From: Actinomycetes bacterium | Lineage (GTDB): Bacteria > Actinomycetota > Acidimicrobiia > Acidimicrobiales > RAAP-2 | Assembly: GCA_021784205.1 (NCBI GenBank) | Contig: JAJXTB010000004.1 | Coordinates: 1 to 64,000 of the forward strand | Direction: 5' to 3' | Length of the DNA stretch: 64,000 nt | In this document: piece by piece, positions 7,748 through 18,867 of the stretch | Position numbering within the stretch: position 1 is the first letter of the stretch | Layout: the number at the start of each line of letters is the position of its first letter | Notes under the pieces: model-generated | Databases searched by the model: none | The model's input: only the letters and a program-made list of their open reading frames with translations | Told to the model about the DNA's origin: nothing | Position numbers and translations under genes: made by a program

Positions 7748-8671
7748 ATCAGTACCTCGATCGTCATTCCCGCACACAACGAGTCAGCCCGTCTGGCCGA
7801 CGGTTTCGCTCGCCTGGCGCCGGTGCTCGACATCCTCGGCCCCGACACGCAGGTCGTCATCGTCGACGACGGCTCGAGTGACGACACGCTGGCCGCGGCC
7901 CGCGCGGTCTACGGGCACCTCGAGCACCTCCTCGTCGTGCGCCAAGAGCCCAATCTCGGCAAGGGGGCGGCCGTACGCCTCGGCATTGGCCTGGCCAGCG
8001 GCGAAAGCGTCCTGGTGGCCGACGCCGACATGGCGATCAGCCCGCGCCACTTCTCCGACATGTTGGCCACTCTCGAGGAGGTCGACGTTGCACCGGGTTC
8101 GCGGGTCGAGGGCCGTCGGGTGCGCTACGACTCCCTCGTGCGCAACCTGGCGAGTGACGTGTTTCACCTCCTCGTGCGCCACTACACGGGTCTCGCCCTG
8201 CGTGACACTCAGTGCGGCGCGAAGGCCTTTCGCACCGGGCCCGCGCGCCTGCTCGCCCTGCTCGCCACCACGAACGGCTTCGCCTACGACGCCGAGATGC
8301 TCTCACTGGCGCTGCGCCTCGACCTGTCGATACGGCCTGTCTCAGTCACGTGGGACGACGTGAGCGGCTCGACGGTCCATGTGGGCGCCGACGCGATCGC
8401 GATGATCCGCGACCTGCGCCGACTCTCCCAGCACGTCTACCAGAACCCCGCCGTCGAGGTCGATCTCGGTGTGGACGCGGCTCAGTTGAGAAGTGCCATG
8501 GCCGAAGTGAGAGTCCACGGCTTAGTTCTCGCGCTGTCCAGCGCCAACGGCGTCGTCGTGTTGCCCCGCGACGCCGCGCTCGCCGGTGCGGGCATCGCCG
8601 CCGCCGTCGGCGGCCGACTGCGCACCACGGACCTCGCCGAGCTGCGTGGACGAGAGATCGTCGTTCTCTAG
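7748..8671 (+). CDS. GT2 glycosyltransferase (dolichyl-phosphate glucosyltransferase/DPM1-like), non-canonical start
   Basis: About 307 aa if it starts at ATC 7748. The GT-A fold signature begins at once: SIVIPAHNES, then VVIVDDGSSDDT, VADADMAI (DXD-like metal site) and DTQCGAKAF, as in ALG5/DPM1-type enzymes that load sugar onto a polyprenyl phosphate. The final ~80 residues are an extra domain I do not recognise. No ATG, GTG or TTG lies in frame between the stop at 7709-7711 and GTG 7823; starting at 7823 would delete the first beta strand and the PAHNE motif. A TTA codon is at 8522. The stop shares CTAG with the convergent GNAT gene. Confidence 0.8.
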   Translation: MSTSIVIPAHNESARLADGFARLAPVLDILGPDTQVVIVDDGSSDDTLAAARAVYGHLEHLLVVRQEPNLGKGAAVRLGIGLASGESVLVADADMAISPRHFSDMLATLEEVDVAPGSRVEGRRVRYDSLVRNLASDVFHLLVRHYTGLALRDTQCGAKAFRTGPARLLALLATTNGFAYDAEMLSLALRLDLSIRPVSVTWDDVSGSTVHVGADAIAMIRDLRRLSQHVYQNPAVEVDLGVDAAQLRSAMAEVRVHGLVLALSSANGVVVLPRDAALAGAGIAAAVGGRLRTTDLAELRGREIVVL

Positions 8672-9297
8672 TCGCTGGTCGGCAGAAGCCAGTTGGCCAC
8701 GAGCTCGGGGGCGCGGTCGCGCCACTCCTCGGCGGTGACCGCGTAGCGCGCGTGATCCTCCCACGCGCCGTCGATCTCGAGGTAGCGCTCGGCGATGCCC
8801 TCAAAGCGCAGCCCGAGCTTCTCGACCACACGACGCGACGCGGCGTTGCGCGGGATGATGTTGATCTCGATGCGATGTAGGTTGAGTGACTCGAAGGAGA
8901 ACTGCAGGACCGTCACGACCGCCTCGGGCATCAGTCCGCGGCCGGCCACGGCCTCGTCGATCCAGTAGCCGATGAAGGCCGACTGTAGGGGGCCGCGCTG
9001 GATCGACGACAGCGTGATCTCCCCGACGAAGCGGCCCTCGTAGAAGATGCCGAAACCAAAACCGGTGCCCATCTGGCGCTCGCGCTCGCGGATCGCGCAG
9101 CGGCTGACGAAACTTCGCTGGTCCTCGGCGAGGTGCGTCGAGTGCGCCGAGCGCGGCTCCCACTTGACCAGCCAGTCGTGGCAGCGCTGGCGCACCTCGA
9201 GCCAGCCCGCGTAGTCGGCGTCGCTGAGCGTGCGCAGGATGACGCGGCGACCGTGCAGGTTCAACGGAGCGTAGATCGACCCGCGCGCGCTCACCAT
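8668..9297 (-). CDS. GNAT acetyltransferase, RimJ/RimL type
   Basis: About 209 aa from ATG 9297. Probably acetylates a protein N-terminus or small amine. The RimJ-like N-terminal GRRVILRTLSDADYAGWLEVR is followed by the acetyl-CoA loop region GYWIDEAVAGRGLMPEAV and the C-terminal NAASRRVVEKLGLRFEG block typical of RimJ. The frame extends upstream to 9384, but that extension is rich in Ser/Arg and lacks homology features, so the internal ATG is preferred. In actinobacteria such a gene often lies beside mannose nucleotidyltransferase or envelope genes; the substrate is not known. Confidence 0.85.
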   Translation of the reverse strand: MVSARGSIYAPLNLHGRRVILRTLSDADYAGWLEVRQRCHDWLVKWEPRSAHSTHLAEDQRSFVSRCAIRERERQMGTGFGFGIFYEGRFVGEITLSSIQRGPLQSAFIGYWIDEAVAGRGLMPEAVVTVLQFSFESLNLHRIEINIIPRNAASRRVVEKLGLRFEGIAERYLEIDGAWEDHARYAVTAEEWRDRAPELVANWLLPTSD

Positions 9298-9343
9298 CGT
9301 CGGTCCCTCACCCTCCCATCGTGGCAGGCCGACGCGAGTCGCG

Positions 9344-10716
9344 CTAATCAAGCAGCGACGCGACGATCCCGTCGAGGATGTCACTCTCGCTGCTCAGAAT
9401 CTCGCTCACGTCGAATCGCTCCATCACCGCTTCGATCACGTAGAGACCGGCCGCGAGGACGTCCTCGCGTCCGCGCACCATTCCCGGGTGGGCCATTCGC
9501 TCCTCGGGCGTCTCGCCGGCGAGGCGCTCGCGCCATTCGCGTACGCACTCGCGCGTGAGGACCCGATGGTGCACAACGTCACGGTCGTAGACGGCGAGGT
9601 GGGCGTCGAGCTGGGCCAGAGTCGCCACCGTCCCGGCTAGTCCGATCACGCGCACGGCGCCGACCGCGCGAGCGAACGCCGGCTCCGCGGCGAAGGCGCG
9701 CTCGATCTCCGCGGCGATCATGGCGCGCGCGGCCGCGTCGCTCGTCGCCGTGACGACGCCGGCGCCGAGGGCCCGCTCGGTCACGCGCACGCATCCGAGC
9801 TGCATCGAAAAGCTCACCAGGCCCCCGTCGGTCTCCAGGGCCAGCTCACTCGAGCCACCGCCGACGTCGAGTACCAGGGTGGGCAGCGGCGACGCCGCCA
9901 GGTCGGCGGTCGCGCCGGCGAAGGAGAAGGCCGCCTCCTGGGTGCCCGAGAGGATCGCTGCGTCCACGCCCACGCGCGAGCGGGCCCCCTCGATGAACGC
10001 GGCACCGTTGACCGCGTCGCGCACCGCCGAGGTTGCCACCAGCAGGCCACGCGTCACCGCGTAGTCGTCCATCACGCGCCGGTAGTCCTCGAGAACCGCG
10101 AAGCTGCGCGCGAGCGCCGGATCCGTCAGAGCCCCCGTGGCATCGACACCCTCGCTGAGGCGCGTGATGCGAGAGTCCCGGTGCAGCGCCCCGGCGGCGT
10201 TGGCGATCAGCAGACGCGTCGAGTTGCTCCCGCAGTCGAGCGCGGCGACCACGTCCACATTGACACAGCCCTCGACGTCGACCAGGCCGGCCACGATCGC
10301 GCCGACCGGGTCGGCGTGACCCACGAGGGTGTTAGCCAGGTGCGCGTGCAGGCACTTCACACCGGTTCGCGTTCCCCCGACACCGCCCGAGGGCGCCACG
10401 AGGTCGCGCCGCACTACGCGCGCGTCGCGGCGTCGGGCGTAGTCGTCGTGACAGGCAGCGAGGGCCGCCGGATCCACCATCTCTTCGAATCGGTGCACGC
10501 CGCCCTCGCTCTCGAGACGGCTGACCGCCTCGTGCAGAGCCGGGTCGACCAGCCAGTAGAGGGTGGGCATGGGCGTGCCGTCACGCAGGTGCGGCTCGTT
10601 CTCGATGACGACCGGCGAACCAGCGCGGCGCACGACGACCGCACAGCGTCCCGCGAGGGGACGGCCCAGCATGGCCTCGATCACTGCCACGTCGTCGGGC
10701 GACGCGTCGCGAAACG

Positions 10717-10720
<4 letters not shown>
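9344..10720 (-). CDS. ppx: DUF501 - Ppx/GppA phosphatase fusion
   Basis: 458 aa. Residues 1 to about 150 are DUF501 (hallmarks MPTLYWLVDP and GGVGGTRTGVKCLHAHLA), and about 156-458 are an exopolyphosphatase/guanosine pentaphosphatase of the ASKHA fold (AALDCGSNSTRLL phosphate 1 loop; LVLDVGGGSSELAL phosphate 2 loop). In mycobacteria these are two adjacent genes (Rv1025, Rv1026); here they form one reading frame without an internal stop. It starts at TTG 10720, overlapping the ftsB stop as TTGA. The Ppx domain would hydrolyse polyphosphate or pppGpp; the DUF501 role is unknown. Confidence 0.9.
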
Positions 10721-12463
<1,743 letters not shown>

Positions 12464-12475
12464 TCAGCCTCGACG

Positions 12476-13774
12476 CTACTTCGCGTCGCCGACGGCGTCC
12501 CTCGGCGTGTCCCCCTCGATGGTGCGAATCGCCGCCGCGAGCGCCAGCGCCCGCTGGCGCAGCACGCCTTCGAGATCGACGCAGTCACGGCGCGCCCGCT
12601 CGACGATGTCAACCAGCGCGCCGGCGAGACCGTCGTCGCTCGCTGGCGTCTCAACGCCCAGTCGCGCGGCCACGTCAGCGAGCTCGCTGTAGAGGCGCAG
12701 GGCCGGCAGTTGCCAGAGCACGCCGTCGAGCGCACTCTCGCGCGATTTCTCGGCTCGTTTGAGCGTTTCCCAGTTCGCCACGACGTCCTCGGCGCTGGCC
12801 GCGATGACGTCGCCAAAGACGTGCGGGTGACGTCCGGTCAGCTTGTCACGCACGCCATCGGCGATGGTTGCGAGGGAGAAGAGACCCTCCTCGTCGCCGA
12901 GTTCGGCGTGAAAGACGATCTGATAGAGGAGGTCGCCCAGCTCCTCTTCGACGTGAGCCACGGCATCAAGATCGCCATCGCCCGCGTGCACCATCGCTTC
13001 GAGGGCGTCGAGCGCCTCGTAGGACTCTTCGAGCAGGTGGCGCGTGAGCGACGCGTGATTCTGCTCGGCGTCCCACGGACATTCGCGACGAAGCGTGCGC
13101 GCGAAGTCCACCAGGTCGTCGATCGCGGCACCGGCACCTCGCGGGGCCTCGACCCAGAGCGACGTGAGGTGGTCGGCGTCGAACGTCGCGAGACGGCCGG
13201 CGGGCAGGTCGCGCACTTCCTCGTCGTCGAGGCCCAAGTGGTGCAAGACCGTCACCACCGAGGTCGCCGGCAGCCGGCTCGCCACCAGGGCGAGGACCTC
13301 GCGCGAGTAGGTCTGCAGGACGAGCAGCGGGCCCGGGCCGCGCAACGGCTCGCTCGAGGCCAGCGCGTCGACCACGCGCAGCTCGCCCGCCATGGGATCG
13401 CGGCCCAACCGGGCGCATGCCACGTCGATCACCGAGACCGCGCTCTCGAGAACGAGGTCAACGTCGGCCTCTGCGAGCAATTCGACGGTCCGCTCGGCTA
13501 CGACCGGAGAGCCCGGCACCACGTAGAGCACCTCGTCGTGCTGGCGGGCCAGCGCGACCAGATCCGCCACGATGTCGCGATAGAGGTCCTCGAAGGACGC
13601 CGCCCTCTCGTAGAGGTCGTCGTAGCTCTCGACGTCGCCGAAGGGGTCGGCCGCGGGGTGGCGTCGGGTTCGAAAGCGCACCACTGGCGATTCGCGAATC
13701 AGCCGGGCGCTCCTCGCGGTGAGTAGCTCCGCGTCACCGGGGCCAAGCCCCACGACGCGCACCACGGCGCTCAC
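12476..13774 (-). CDS. mazG: Tetrapyrrole-methylase-like / MazG fusion (YabN type)
   Basis: 432 aa. Residues 1 to about 220 resemble the tetrapyrrole (corrin/porphyrin) methylase fold (VRVVGLGPGDAELLT glycine motif; VVPGSPVVAERTV). About 230-432 is the MazG nucleoside triphosphate pyrophosphohydrolase with RECPWDAEQ, LLEESYEALDAL and VEEELGDLLYQIVFHA, the Mg-binding EExxE-type helices. It probably cleans damaged or non-canonical NTPs. Related B. subtilis YabN has the same two domains. GTG start overlaps the upstream stop (GTGA). Confidence 0.93.
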   Translation of the reverse strand: MSAVVRVVGLGPGDAELLTARSARLIRESPVVRFRTRRHPAADPFGDVESYDDLYERAASFEDLYRDIVADLVALARQHDEVLYVVPGSPVVAERTVELLAEADVDLVLESAVSVIDVACARLGRDPMAGELRVVDALASSEPLRGPGPLLVLQTYSREVLALVASRLPATSVVTVLHHLGLDDEEVRDLPAGRLATFDADHLTSLWVEAPRGAGAAIDDLVDFARTLRRECPWDAEQNHASLTRHLLEESYEALDALEAMVHAGDGDLDAVAHVEEELGDLLYQIVFHAELGDEEGLFSLATIADGVRDKLTGRHPHVFGDVIAASAEDVVANWETLKRAEKSRESALDGVLWQLPALRLYSELADVAARLGVETPASDDGLAGALVDIVERARRDCVDLEGVLRQRALALAAAIRTIEGDTPRDAVGDAK

Positions 13775-14853
13775 TGATAGGCGGAGGTGGGCGCCGTGAC
13801 GAGTATGGAGGTCGAGTTGACGTCAGCGGCCGGTGGCGTGGCCGGGGCGACGACCATCGGGCCCGAGGACGTCAGGCCCCAGCGTCCGAGCGCCGGGTCG
13901 ACCGTGATCGCCGCGCGATAGAGGATCGACTCCTTGAGGGTGTTGGCCGAACTCGCGTTGAGGCTCTGGATGTCGGCGACCACCGCGCCCTGGGCCTCGG
14001 CGAGCGGCGTGACCGAGCGCTTGGTCGCCGCGACGTAGAGCGCGTAGGTCGCGCCGTTGGACTGGATGGCCCGCGGACTCGACGGGAAGGTGTTGAGCGG
14101 GGTCGAGGCGACGTCGGCGCGCACCGTCGCGTAGGCGCTCGACGTCGGCGGGTAGCACCCGTAGGCACCGCCCTTGACCTTGGACGCGTCGAGCGAGTAC
14201 TTGCGCGCCAGATCCGCCACGCTCATGCCCGCCGCCTGGTCGTGCGCGAAGGCCGCCACCGACGTCGTGGGCACCACCGCGACCGACACGCACAGAGTGT
14301 CGTAGTCCGCCACGTGCGCCTTGTAGTAGGCCTTCACGTTGGCCGCGGTGAGTGGGATCGTCGAGTTCATCTTGGACAGTAGGAAGAGCGAGTAGGCCTG
14401 GGCCCTGATCTCGGCAGTGCGCATCTCGGGGGTCATCGCGGCCAGCGCCTCGGCCGACGAGCCCGGACAGCTCAACTGGTGGCTCGCGGCGGACTGGGTC
14501 ATCTCGCCCAGCAGCGAGTCCTTGGCCTGCGCGAGATCGCTCGCGGTGGCCACGTAGTGGAAGTGTCGGGCGACGTAGTTCTCGAGTGCCACGCCCTCAA
14601 CGCGCAGGTTCGCCCAGGCCGCGGCGCCCGATGCGGCCACGCTGGCGGCGCCGGCACCGGGCGAGTAGGACGCCGGGGCGAGCGCGGTGAGATAGCACTG
14701 CAGCGGCGTCGAGGTGGTGATGGCCGCGAGCTCACCGTTGAAGGTCGTCGCCGAGATCGACGAGGAGTCAACCCGCACGCTCGATGACGACCACACACCG
14801 TAGGCAGCGGCCCCGACGAAGGCCACAATCAGAAGTACGAGGAGACGACGCAC
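13771..14853 (-). CDS. Secreted SurA/parvulin-like foldase
   Basis: 360 aa. N-terminal signal or anchor helix (LLVLLIVAFVGAAAYGVW), a helical SurA_N-like region, then a parvulin-like module about residues 190-300 (KYSLDASKVKGGAYGCYPPT resembles the sYs-d...GGdlG core of peptidyl-prolyl isomerases). The Ala/Ser/Thr composition is typical of exported proteins. It may fold or escort exported proteins; isomerase activity is uncertain because the parvulin core is divergent. It sits between mfd and mazG. TAGCAT six bases upstream of GTG 14853 gives it its own likely leaderless promoter inside the mfd end. Confidence 0.65.
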   Translation of the reverse strand: MRRLLVLLIVAFVGAAAYGVWSSSSVRVDSSSISATTFNGELAAITTSTPLQCYLTALAPASYSPGAGAASVAASGAAAWANLRVEGVALENYVARHFHYVATASDLAQAKDSLLGEMTQSAASHQLSCPGSSAEALAAMTPEMRTAEIRAQAYSLFLLSKMNSTIPLTAANVKAYYKAHVADYDTLCVSVAVVPTTSVAAFAHDQAAGMSVADLARKYSLDASKVKGGAYGCYPPTSSAYATVRADVASTPLNTFPSSPRAIQSNGATYALYVAATKRSVTPLAEAQGAVVADIQSLNASSANTLKESILYRAAITVDPALGRWGLTSSGPMVVAPATPPAADVNSTSILVTAPTSAYQ

Positions 14854-14859
14854 CCGTCC

Positions 14860-14865
14860 ATGCTA
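14860..14865 (-). promoter_or_regulatory. Leaderless promoter -10 (TAGCAT) for SurA-like gene
   Basis: Six bases before GTG 14853, overlapping the last codon of mfd. Confidence 0.45.
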
Positions 14866-17800
14866 CCGAGTGGGCTCAGAGGGCTGGTCGGCGCCGGGCG
14901 AGACCTCACGAACCAGTTCGAGGAGGGCGCGGGCGCTGACGTCGCCGCGCTCGAGTTCGACGCGCAGCTCGCGCGTGCTCTCGTCAAAGGCACGCGAGCC
15001 GAATCGGCGGCGGGCGCGCATCTGCTGGGTCACGCTCAGGGTCAGGGGGCCCATCTTCACGACGGGCTTGGAGCGCACGCCGACCTTGGCCTCGAGCACT
15101 ACGAGCGACGTGATCCCTCGCTCGAGGCACGCCAGGCGCAAAGCGGCCAGGTCCAGCAGCCCTCGTGCCGGCGCGGGCAGCGCCCCGTAGCGGTCCAGCC
15201 ACTCCGCGCCCAGGTCCTCGAGCTCGACCACGCTGGTCAGGCTCGCTAGACGTCTATAGGCCTCGAGGCGCGCGTCGTCAGCCTCGACGTAGTCCTTGGG
15301 CAGGTGGGCCTCGCCAGGCACCTCGAGGTTGACCGTCGCCACGGTGACCGGGGTGAGCCCTTTGGCGTCGGCGACCGCTTCGGCGACCAGCTGGACGTAG
15401 AGGTCGTAGCCCACGGCCGCGACCGGCCCCGACTGGTCGTGGCCGAGCAGGTTGCCCGCGCCGCGGATCTCAAGGTCGCGCATCGCGATCTTGAAGCCGC
15501 TGCCCAGGGCCGTGTTGTCGCCGATCGTGCGCAGGCGCTCGTAGGCGGTCTCGGAGAGAACCTGATCGGCCGGGTGGAACAGGTAGGCGTAGGCGCGCTG
15601 GCCGCCGCGCCCGACACGTCCGCGCAGCTGGTGCAGTTGGCCCAGGCCCAGGCGCTCGGCGCGGTCCACGATCAGTGTGTTGACACTGGGCAAGTCGATG
15701 CCGGACTCGACGATCGTCGTGCAGACCAGCACGTCGAAGCGCCGCTCCCAGAAGTCGATCATCACCCGTTCGAGGGTGCCTTCGTCCATCTGGCCGTGGG
15801 CCACGGCGATGCGCGCGTCGGGCACGAGCTGGCCGAGACGCCGGGCCACCTGGTCGATGTCGGCGACGCGGTTGTGCACGAAGAACGCCTGGCCCTCGCG
15901 CAGCAGCTCGCGGCGGATCGCCTCGACCACCGCGGCCTCGCTGTACTCGCCGACGTGGGTGAGGATCGGGCGACGATCCGCCGGCGGCGTCGTGACCATC
16001 GAGAGGTCGCGAATGCCCGCGAAGGCCATCTCGAGGGTGCGCGGGATGGGGCTGGCACTCAGGGTCAGCACGTCGACGCCGACGGCGCGCGCCTTGATCG
16101 CCTCCTTGTGGGCGACGCCGAATCGCTGCTCCTCGTCGACGACGAGCAGACCGAGGTTCTTGAACGTGACCGTATCGCTGAGCAGTCGATGCGTGCCCAC
16201 CACGACGTCGACGCTGCCGTCGGTGAGCCCGCGCAGCGTCGCGGTGCTCTCGGCGTCGTCGACGAATCTGCTCAGCATGGCGACCCTCACGGGAAAACCC
16301 GCGAAGCGCTCACGCAACGTCGCGTAGTGCTGGCTCGCGAGCAGGGTGGTCGGCACCAGCAACGCGGCCTGCGTGTTGTCCTGGACGGCCTTGAAGATGG
16401 CGCGCAGCGCCACCTCGGTCTTGCCGAAGCCCACGTCGGCCACTACGAGGCGGTCCATCGGGCGCGGCGACTCCATGTCGGCCTTCACGTCAAGAATCGC
16501 CTGGGCCTGGTCGGGGGTGAGCGTGTAGGGAAAGAGCTCTTCCATCTCGCTCTGCCAGGCGCTGTCTGGCGCAAAGGCGTGGCCGGTCGCCACGCTGCGC
16601 TGGCGGTAGAGATCCACGAGATCCTGGGCGACCAGGTAGGCCGCGGCGCTCGCCTTGGCGCGGGTGCGCTGCCACTCGGCGCCGCCCATGCGCGAGAGCG
16701 CCGGCGCGTCACCGCCCGAGTAGGGGGTGAGCGCGTCGATCTGCTCAGTGGGCCAGTAGCTGCGACCATCCTTGAATTCGAGGACCAGGTAGTCGCGCAC
16801 CGTGCCGTTCATCGTGCGCGTCGTCGTGCCCGAGAAGCGGGCGACGCCGTGCTGGCGATGCACCACGTAGCTGCCAACCGCGAGGTCGTCGAAGAACCCG
16901 TCGACGTTGCGAGCCCTCGTGTGCACCGCGCGGTGCGCGGCTCGCCGACCGGTCAGGTCCGCCTCGCTCCAGACAACGACGTCGGCGTCGTCGAGGGCGA
17001 AGCCCGCGGGCAACGCGCTGACCAGCACGCTCAAGCGTGCGTCGAGCACGCGTGCGGCGTCGGTGGTGACCTCCAGGCCTTCGGCGCGAAGTTGGTCGGC
17101 CATTCGCGACACGGCGGCCGGATTGGTCGTGAGGACGACACCGCGCCGGCGCGCGGGCCAGCCGCGCACGTGCGCGGCGATGCGCGAGGCGTCGCCCTGG
17201 ACGACCGGTGGCGAGGTCAGCGCGGCGCCCGCGCCGGCCAGCGCGCCACCGATCCGTGTCGCTCCCGCGAGGTCGAGCTCGTCTCGCTTCACGTGCAACA
17301 GAGGCACGGACTGGGCGCCCCAGGTGGCGCCCACGACGTCGGCGAGCTCGCGCTCCTCGTCCAGCAGGTCTGCCAGGCGGTGCTCGACGCGATCGGGCTC
17401 GACAAGCACCACGGTGGCGCCTTCTAGCTCGTCGAGCAGGGTGCGTCGCTCGGCCCCGGCGAGCATCATCCAGCCCTCCATACCGTCGAGGAGTTCGCCC
17501 TCGGCCAGACGCGAGAGCATCGGGCGCGTCCACGGGTTCGCGGCGGCGACCTCGACGAGGGACTCACGCACGGCCCCCGAGGGGATCCACTCGCGCGCGG
17601 GAGCGATGACCACGTGCTCGAGGTCCTCGCGAGAGCGCTGGGTGGCGACGTCGAAGATCGTGAGGCGCTCGATCTCGTCACCAAAGAAGTCCAGGCGCAC
17701 CGGCTCACTGGCCTGGGCGGGCCACACGTCGACGATGCCGCCGCGGACGGCGAACTCGGCGCGGTGCTCGACCAGGGACTCGCGCCGATATCCCGTCGCC

Positions 17801-18252
17801 ACCAGTCGCGCCAGCAGCTCGTCGCGCTCGCGGCTCTCGCCGCGGCGAACCTCGAGGGGTTTGAGTGCCTCGCCCGGGGCCAGGATCTGAGAGATCGACC
17901 GGGCCGAAGCCACGATCACCCGCGGCGCGTCGCCGCGGGTGACGCGCCAGCGCACCAGGCTGCGCGCCGCCATCACGCTGACGTCGGGACTGACGCGTTC
18001 AAGCGGGTGTGTGTCCCAGGCCGGCCAAAGGGCAACGTCGTCCTCACCGAGCAGTGCCGCAAGGGCCTGGGCGAGCAGGTCGGCGTCGGCCGAGGTCGCC
18101 ACGACGGCGAGCACCTGGGGGTGATCGAGGGCCAGGGCCCCCACCGCGAGGGGAGTCGCGTAGCTCGAAGGGGTCAGCGCGTCACTAGCCAGGAGAGCGC
18201 GCAGTGTGGGCGCGACGCGCTCGAGGACCCGGGTGAGACCGGTCTCAGCCAC
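14863..18252 (-). CDS. mfd: Transcription-repair coupling factor Mfd
   Basis: 1129 aa ATP-dependent translocase that removes RNA polymerase stalled at DNA lesions and recruits UvrA. In order: UvrB-like N-terminal module (LWPAWDTHPLERVSPDV; VRGGIVDVWP), RNA polymerase interaction domain near residue 460-540 (VGSYVVHRQHGVARF), then superfamily 2 helicase motor with VADVGFGKTEVALRA (Walker A), LLVVDEEQRFGV (DEEQ box), LTLSASPIPRT and the TRG region, and a C-terminal TRCF domain. Full length. It overlaps pth by eight bases at its start. Confidence 0.98.
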   Translation of the reverse strand: MAETGLTRVLERVAPTLRALLASDALTPSSYATPLAVGALALDHPQVLAVVATSADADLLAQALAALLGEDDVALWPAWDTHPLERVSPDVSVMAARSLVRWRVTRGDAPRVIVASARSISQILAPGEALKPLEVRRGESRERDELLARLVATGYRRESLVEHRAEFAVRGGIVDVWPAQASEPVRLDFFGDEIERLTIFDVATQRSREDLEHVVIAPAREWIPSGAVRESLVEVAAANPWTRPMLSRLAEGELLDGMEGWMMLAGAERRTLLDELEGATVVLVEPDRVEHRLADLLDEERELADVVGATWGAQSVPLLHVKRDELDLAGATRIGGALAGAGAALTSPPVVQGDASRIAAHVRGWPARRRGVVLTTNPAAVSRMADQLRAEGLEVTTDAARVLDARLSVLVSALPAGFALDDADVVVWSEADLTGRRAAHRAVHTRARNVDGFFDDLAVGSYVVHRQHGVARFSGTTTRTMNGTVRDYLVLEFKDGRSYWPTEQIDALTPYSGGDAPALSRMGGAEWQRTRAKASAAAYLVAQDLVDLYRQRSVATGHAFAPDSAWQSEMEELFPYTLTPDQAQAILDVKADMESPRPMDRLVVADVGFGKTEVALRAIFKAVQDNTQAALLVPTTLLASQHYATLRERFAGFPVRVAMLSRFVDDAESTATLRGLTDGSVDVVVGTHRLLSDTVTFKNLGLLVVDEEQRFGVAHKEAIKARAVGVDVLTLSASPIPRTLEMAFAGIRDLSMVTTPPADRRPILTHVGEYSEAAVVEAIRRELLREGQAFFVHNRVADIDQVARRLGQLVPDARIAVAHGQMDEGTLERVMIDFWERRFDVLVCTTIVESGIDLPSVNTLIVDRAERLGLGQLHQLRGRVGRGGQRAYAYLFHPADQVLSETAYERLRTIGDNTALGSGFKIAMRDLEIRGAGNLLGHDQSGPVAAVGYDLYVQLVAEAVADAKGLTPVTVATVNLEVPGEAHLPKDYVEADDARLEAYRRLASLTSVVELEDLGAEWLDRYGALPAPARGLLDLAALRLACLERGITSLVVLEAKVGVRSKPVVKMGPLTLSVTQQMRARRRFGSRAFDESTRELRVELERGDVSARALLELVREVSPGADQPSEPTR

Positions 18253-18865
18253 GGGGAGCGTTCACGCGACGCTGGGCCCCGTCGAAGCCTTCGTCGATCA
18301 ACGCGTCGATCGCGTCAGCGGCGAGGGCCACGTTGTTGTCGCGCTCGGCCTTCTTGGCCCCCCGCAGGCGGGCGAGAACGAAGTTGGCCCCCTCCTCCTT
18401 GGTGCGCGGCTTGCCCACCCCGATGCGCAGTCGGATGAAATCGTTGGTGCCTAGGACCTGGGCGATCGAGCGCAGCCCGTTGTGACCAGCCAGTCCCCCG
18501 CCCATCTTCAACTGGACCCGACCGGGTTCGAGGTCGAGCTCGTCGTGAACGATGACGAGGTGCGCGGGACCCTCGAGCGAGGTGCGCCGCATCAAGGGCG
18601 CGACCGCCGCTCCCGACTCGTTCATGAAGGTCGACGGCACGGCGAGAGTCACCGGGCCGCGCGGCGTCAAAAGCGTCGCCGACATCGCGCGCTGGCGCCC
18701 TTCGTGAGTAAGCGTCGCGCCGTGGCGCTGCACCGCCAGGCGAACGGCGTCGCCACCCACGTTGTGGCGGCTCGACTCGAACTCTTCGCCCGGATTGGCC
18801 AGGCCGACGATCAGCAGGACGCTCGCGCTGCCGCGACGTTCCGAGGAGCGCCGCAGCGCCGACAC
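18245..18865 (-). CDS. pth: Peptidyl-tRNA hydrolase
   Basis: 206 aa. Releases peptides from tRNAs that drop off ribosomes. The core begins LLIVGLANPGEEFESSRHNVG, with the catalytic histidine in RHNVG; further motifs are PSTFMNESGAAV and HDELDLEPG, and GGGLAGHNGLRS. About 15 residues precede the usual N-terminus from GTG 18865, so a start nearer VLLIVG is possible. Two bases separate it from rplY, the usual actinobacterial partner. Confidence 0.96.
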   Translation of the reverse strand: MSALRRSSERRGSASVLLIVGLANPGEEFESSRHNVGGDAVRLAVQRHGATLTHEGRQRAMSATLLTPRGPVTLAVPSTFMNESGAAVAPLMRRTSLEGPAHLVIVHDELDLEPGRVQLKMGGGLAGHNGLRSIAQVLGTNDFIRLRIGVGKPRTKEEGANFVLARLRGAKKAERDNNVALAADAIDALIDEGFDGAQRRVNAPRG

Positions 18866-18867
18866 GA

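Noticed and set aside
7823..8671. GT2 gene starting at GTG 7823
   Set aside because: It would remove the first strand and the PAHNE motif of the GT-A fold, which are encoded in frame just upstream.
15304..17427. A 707-codon open frame on the plus strand opposite mfd
   Set aside because: Shadow of mfd; low-complexity Arg/Gly/Val/His sequence without motifs.
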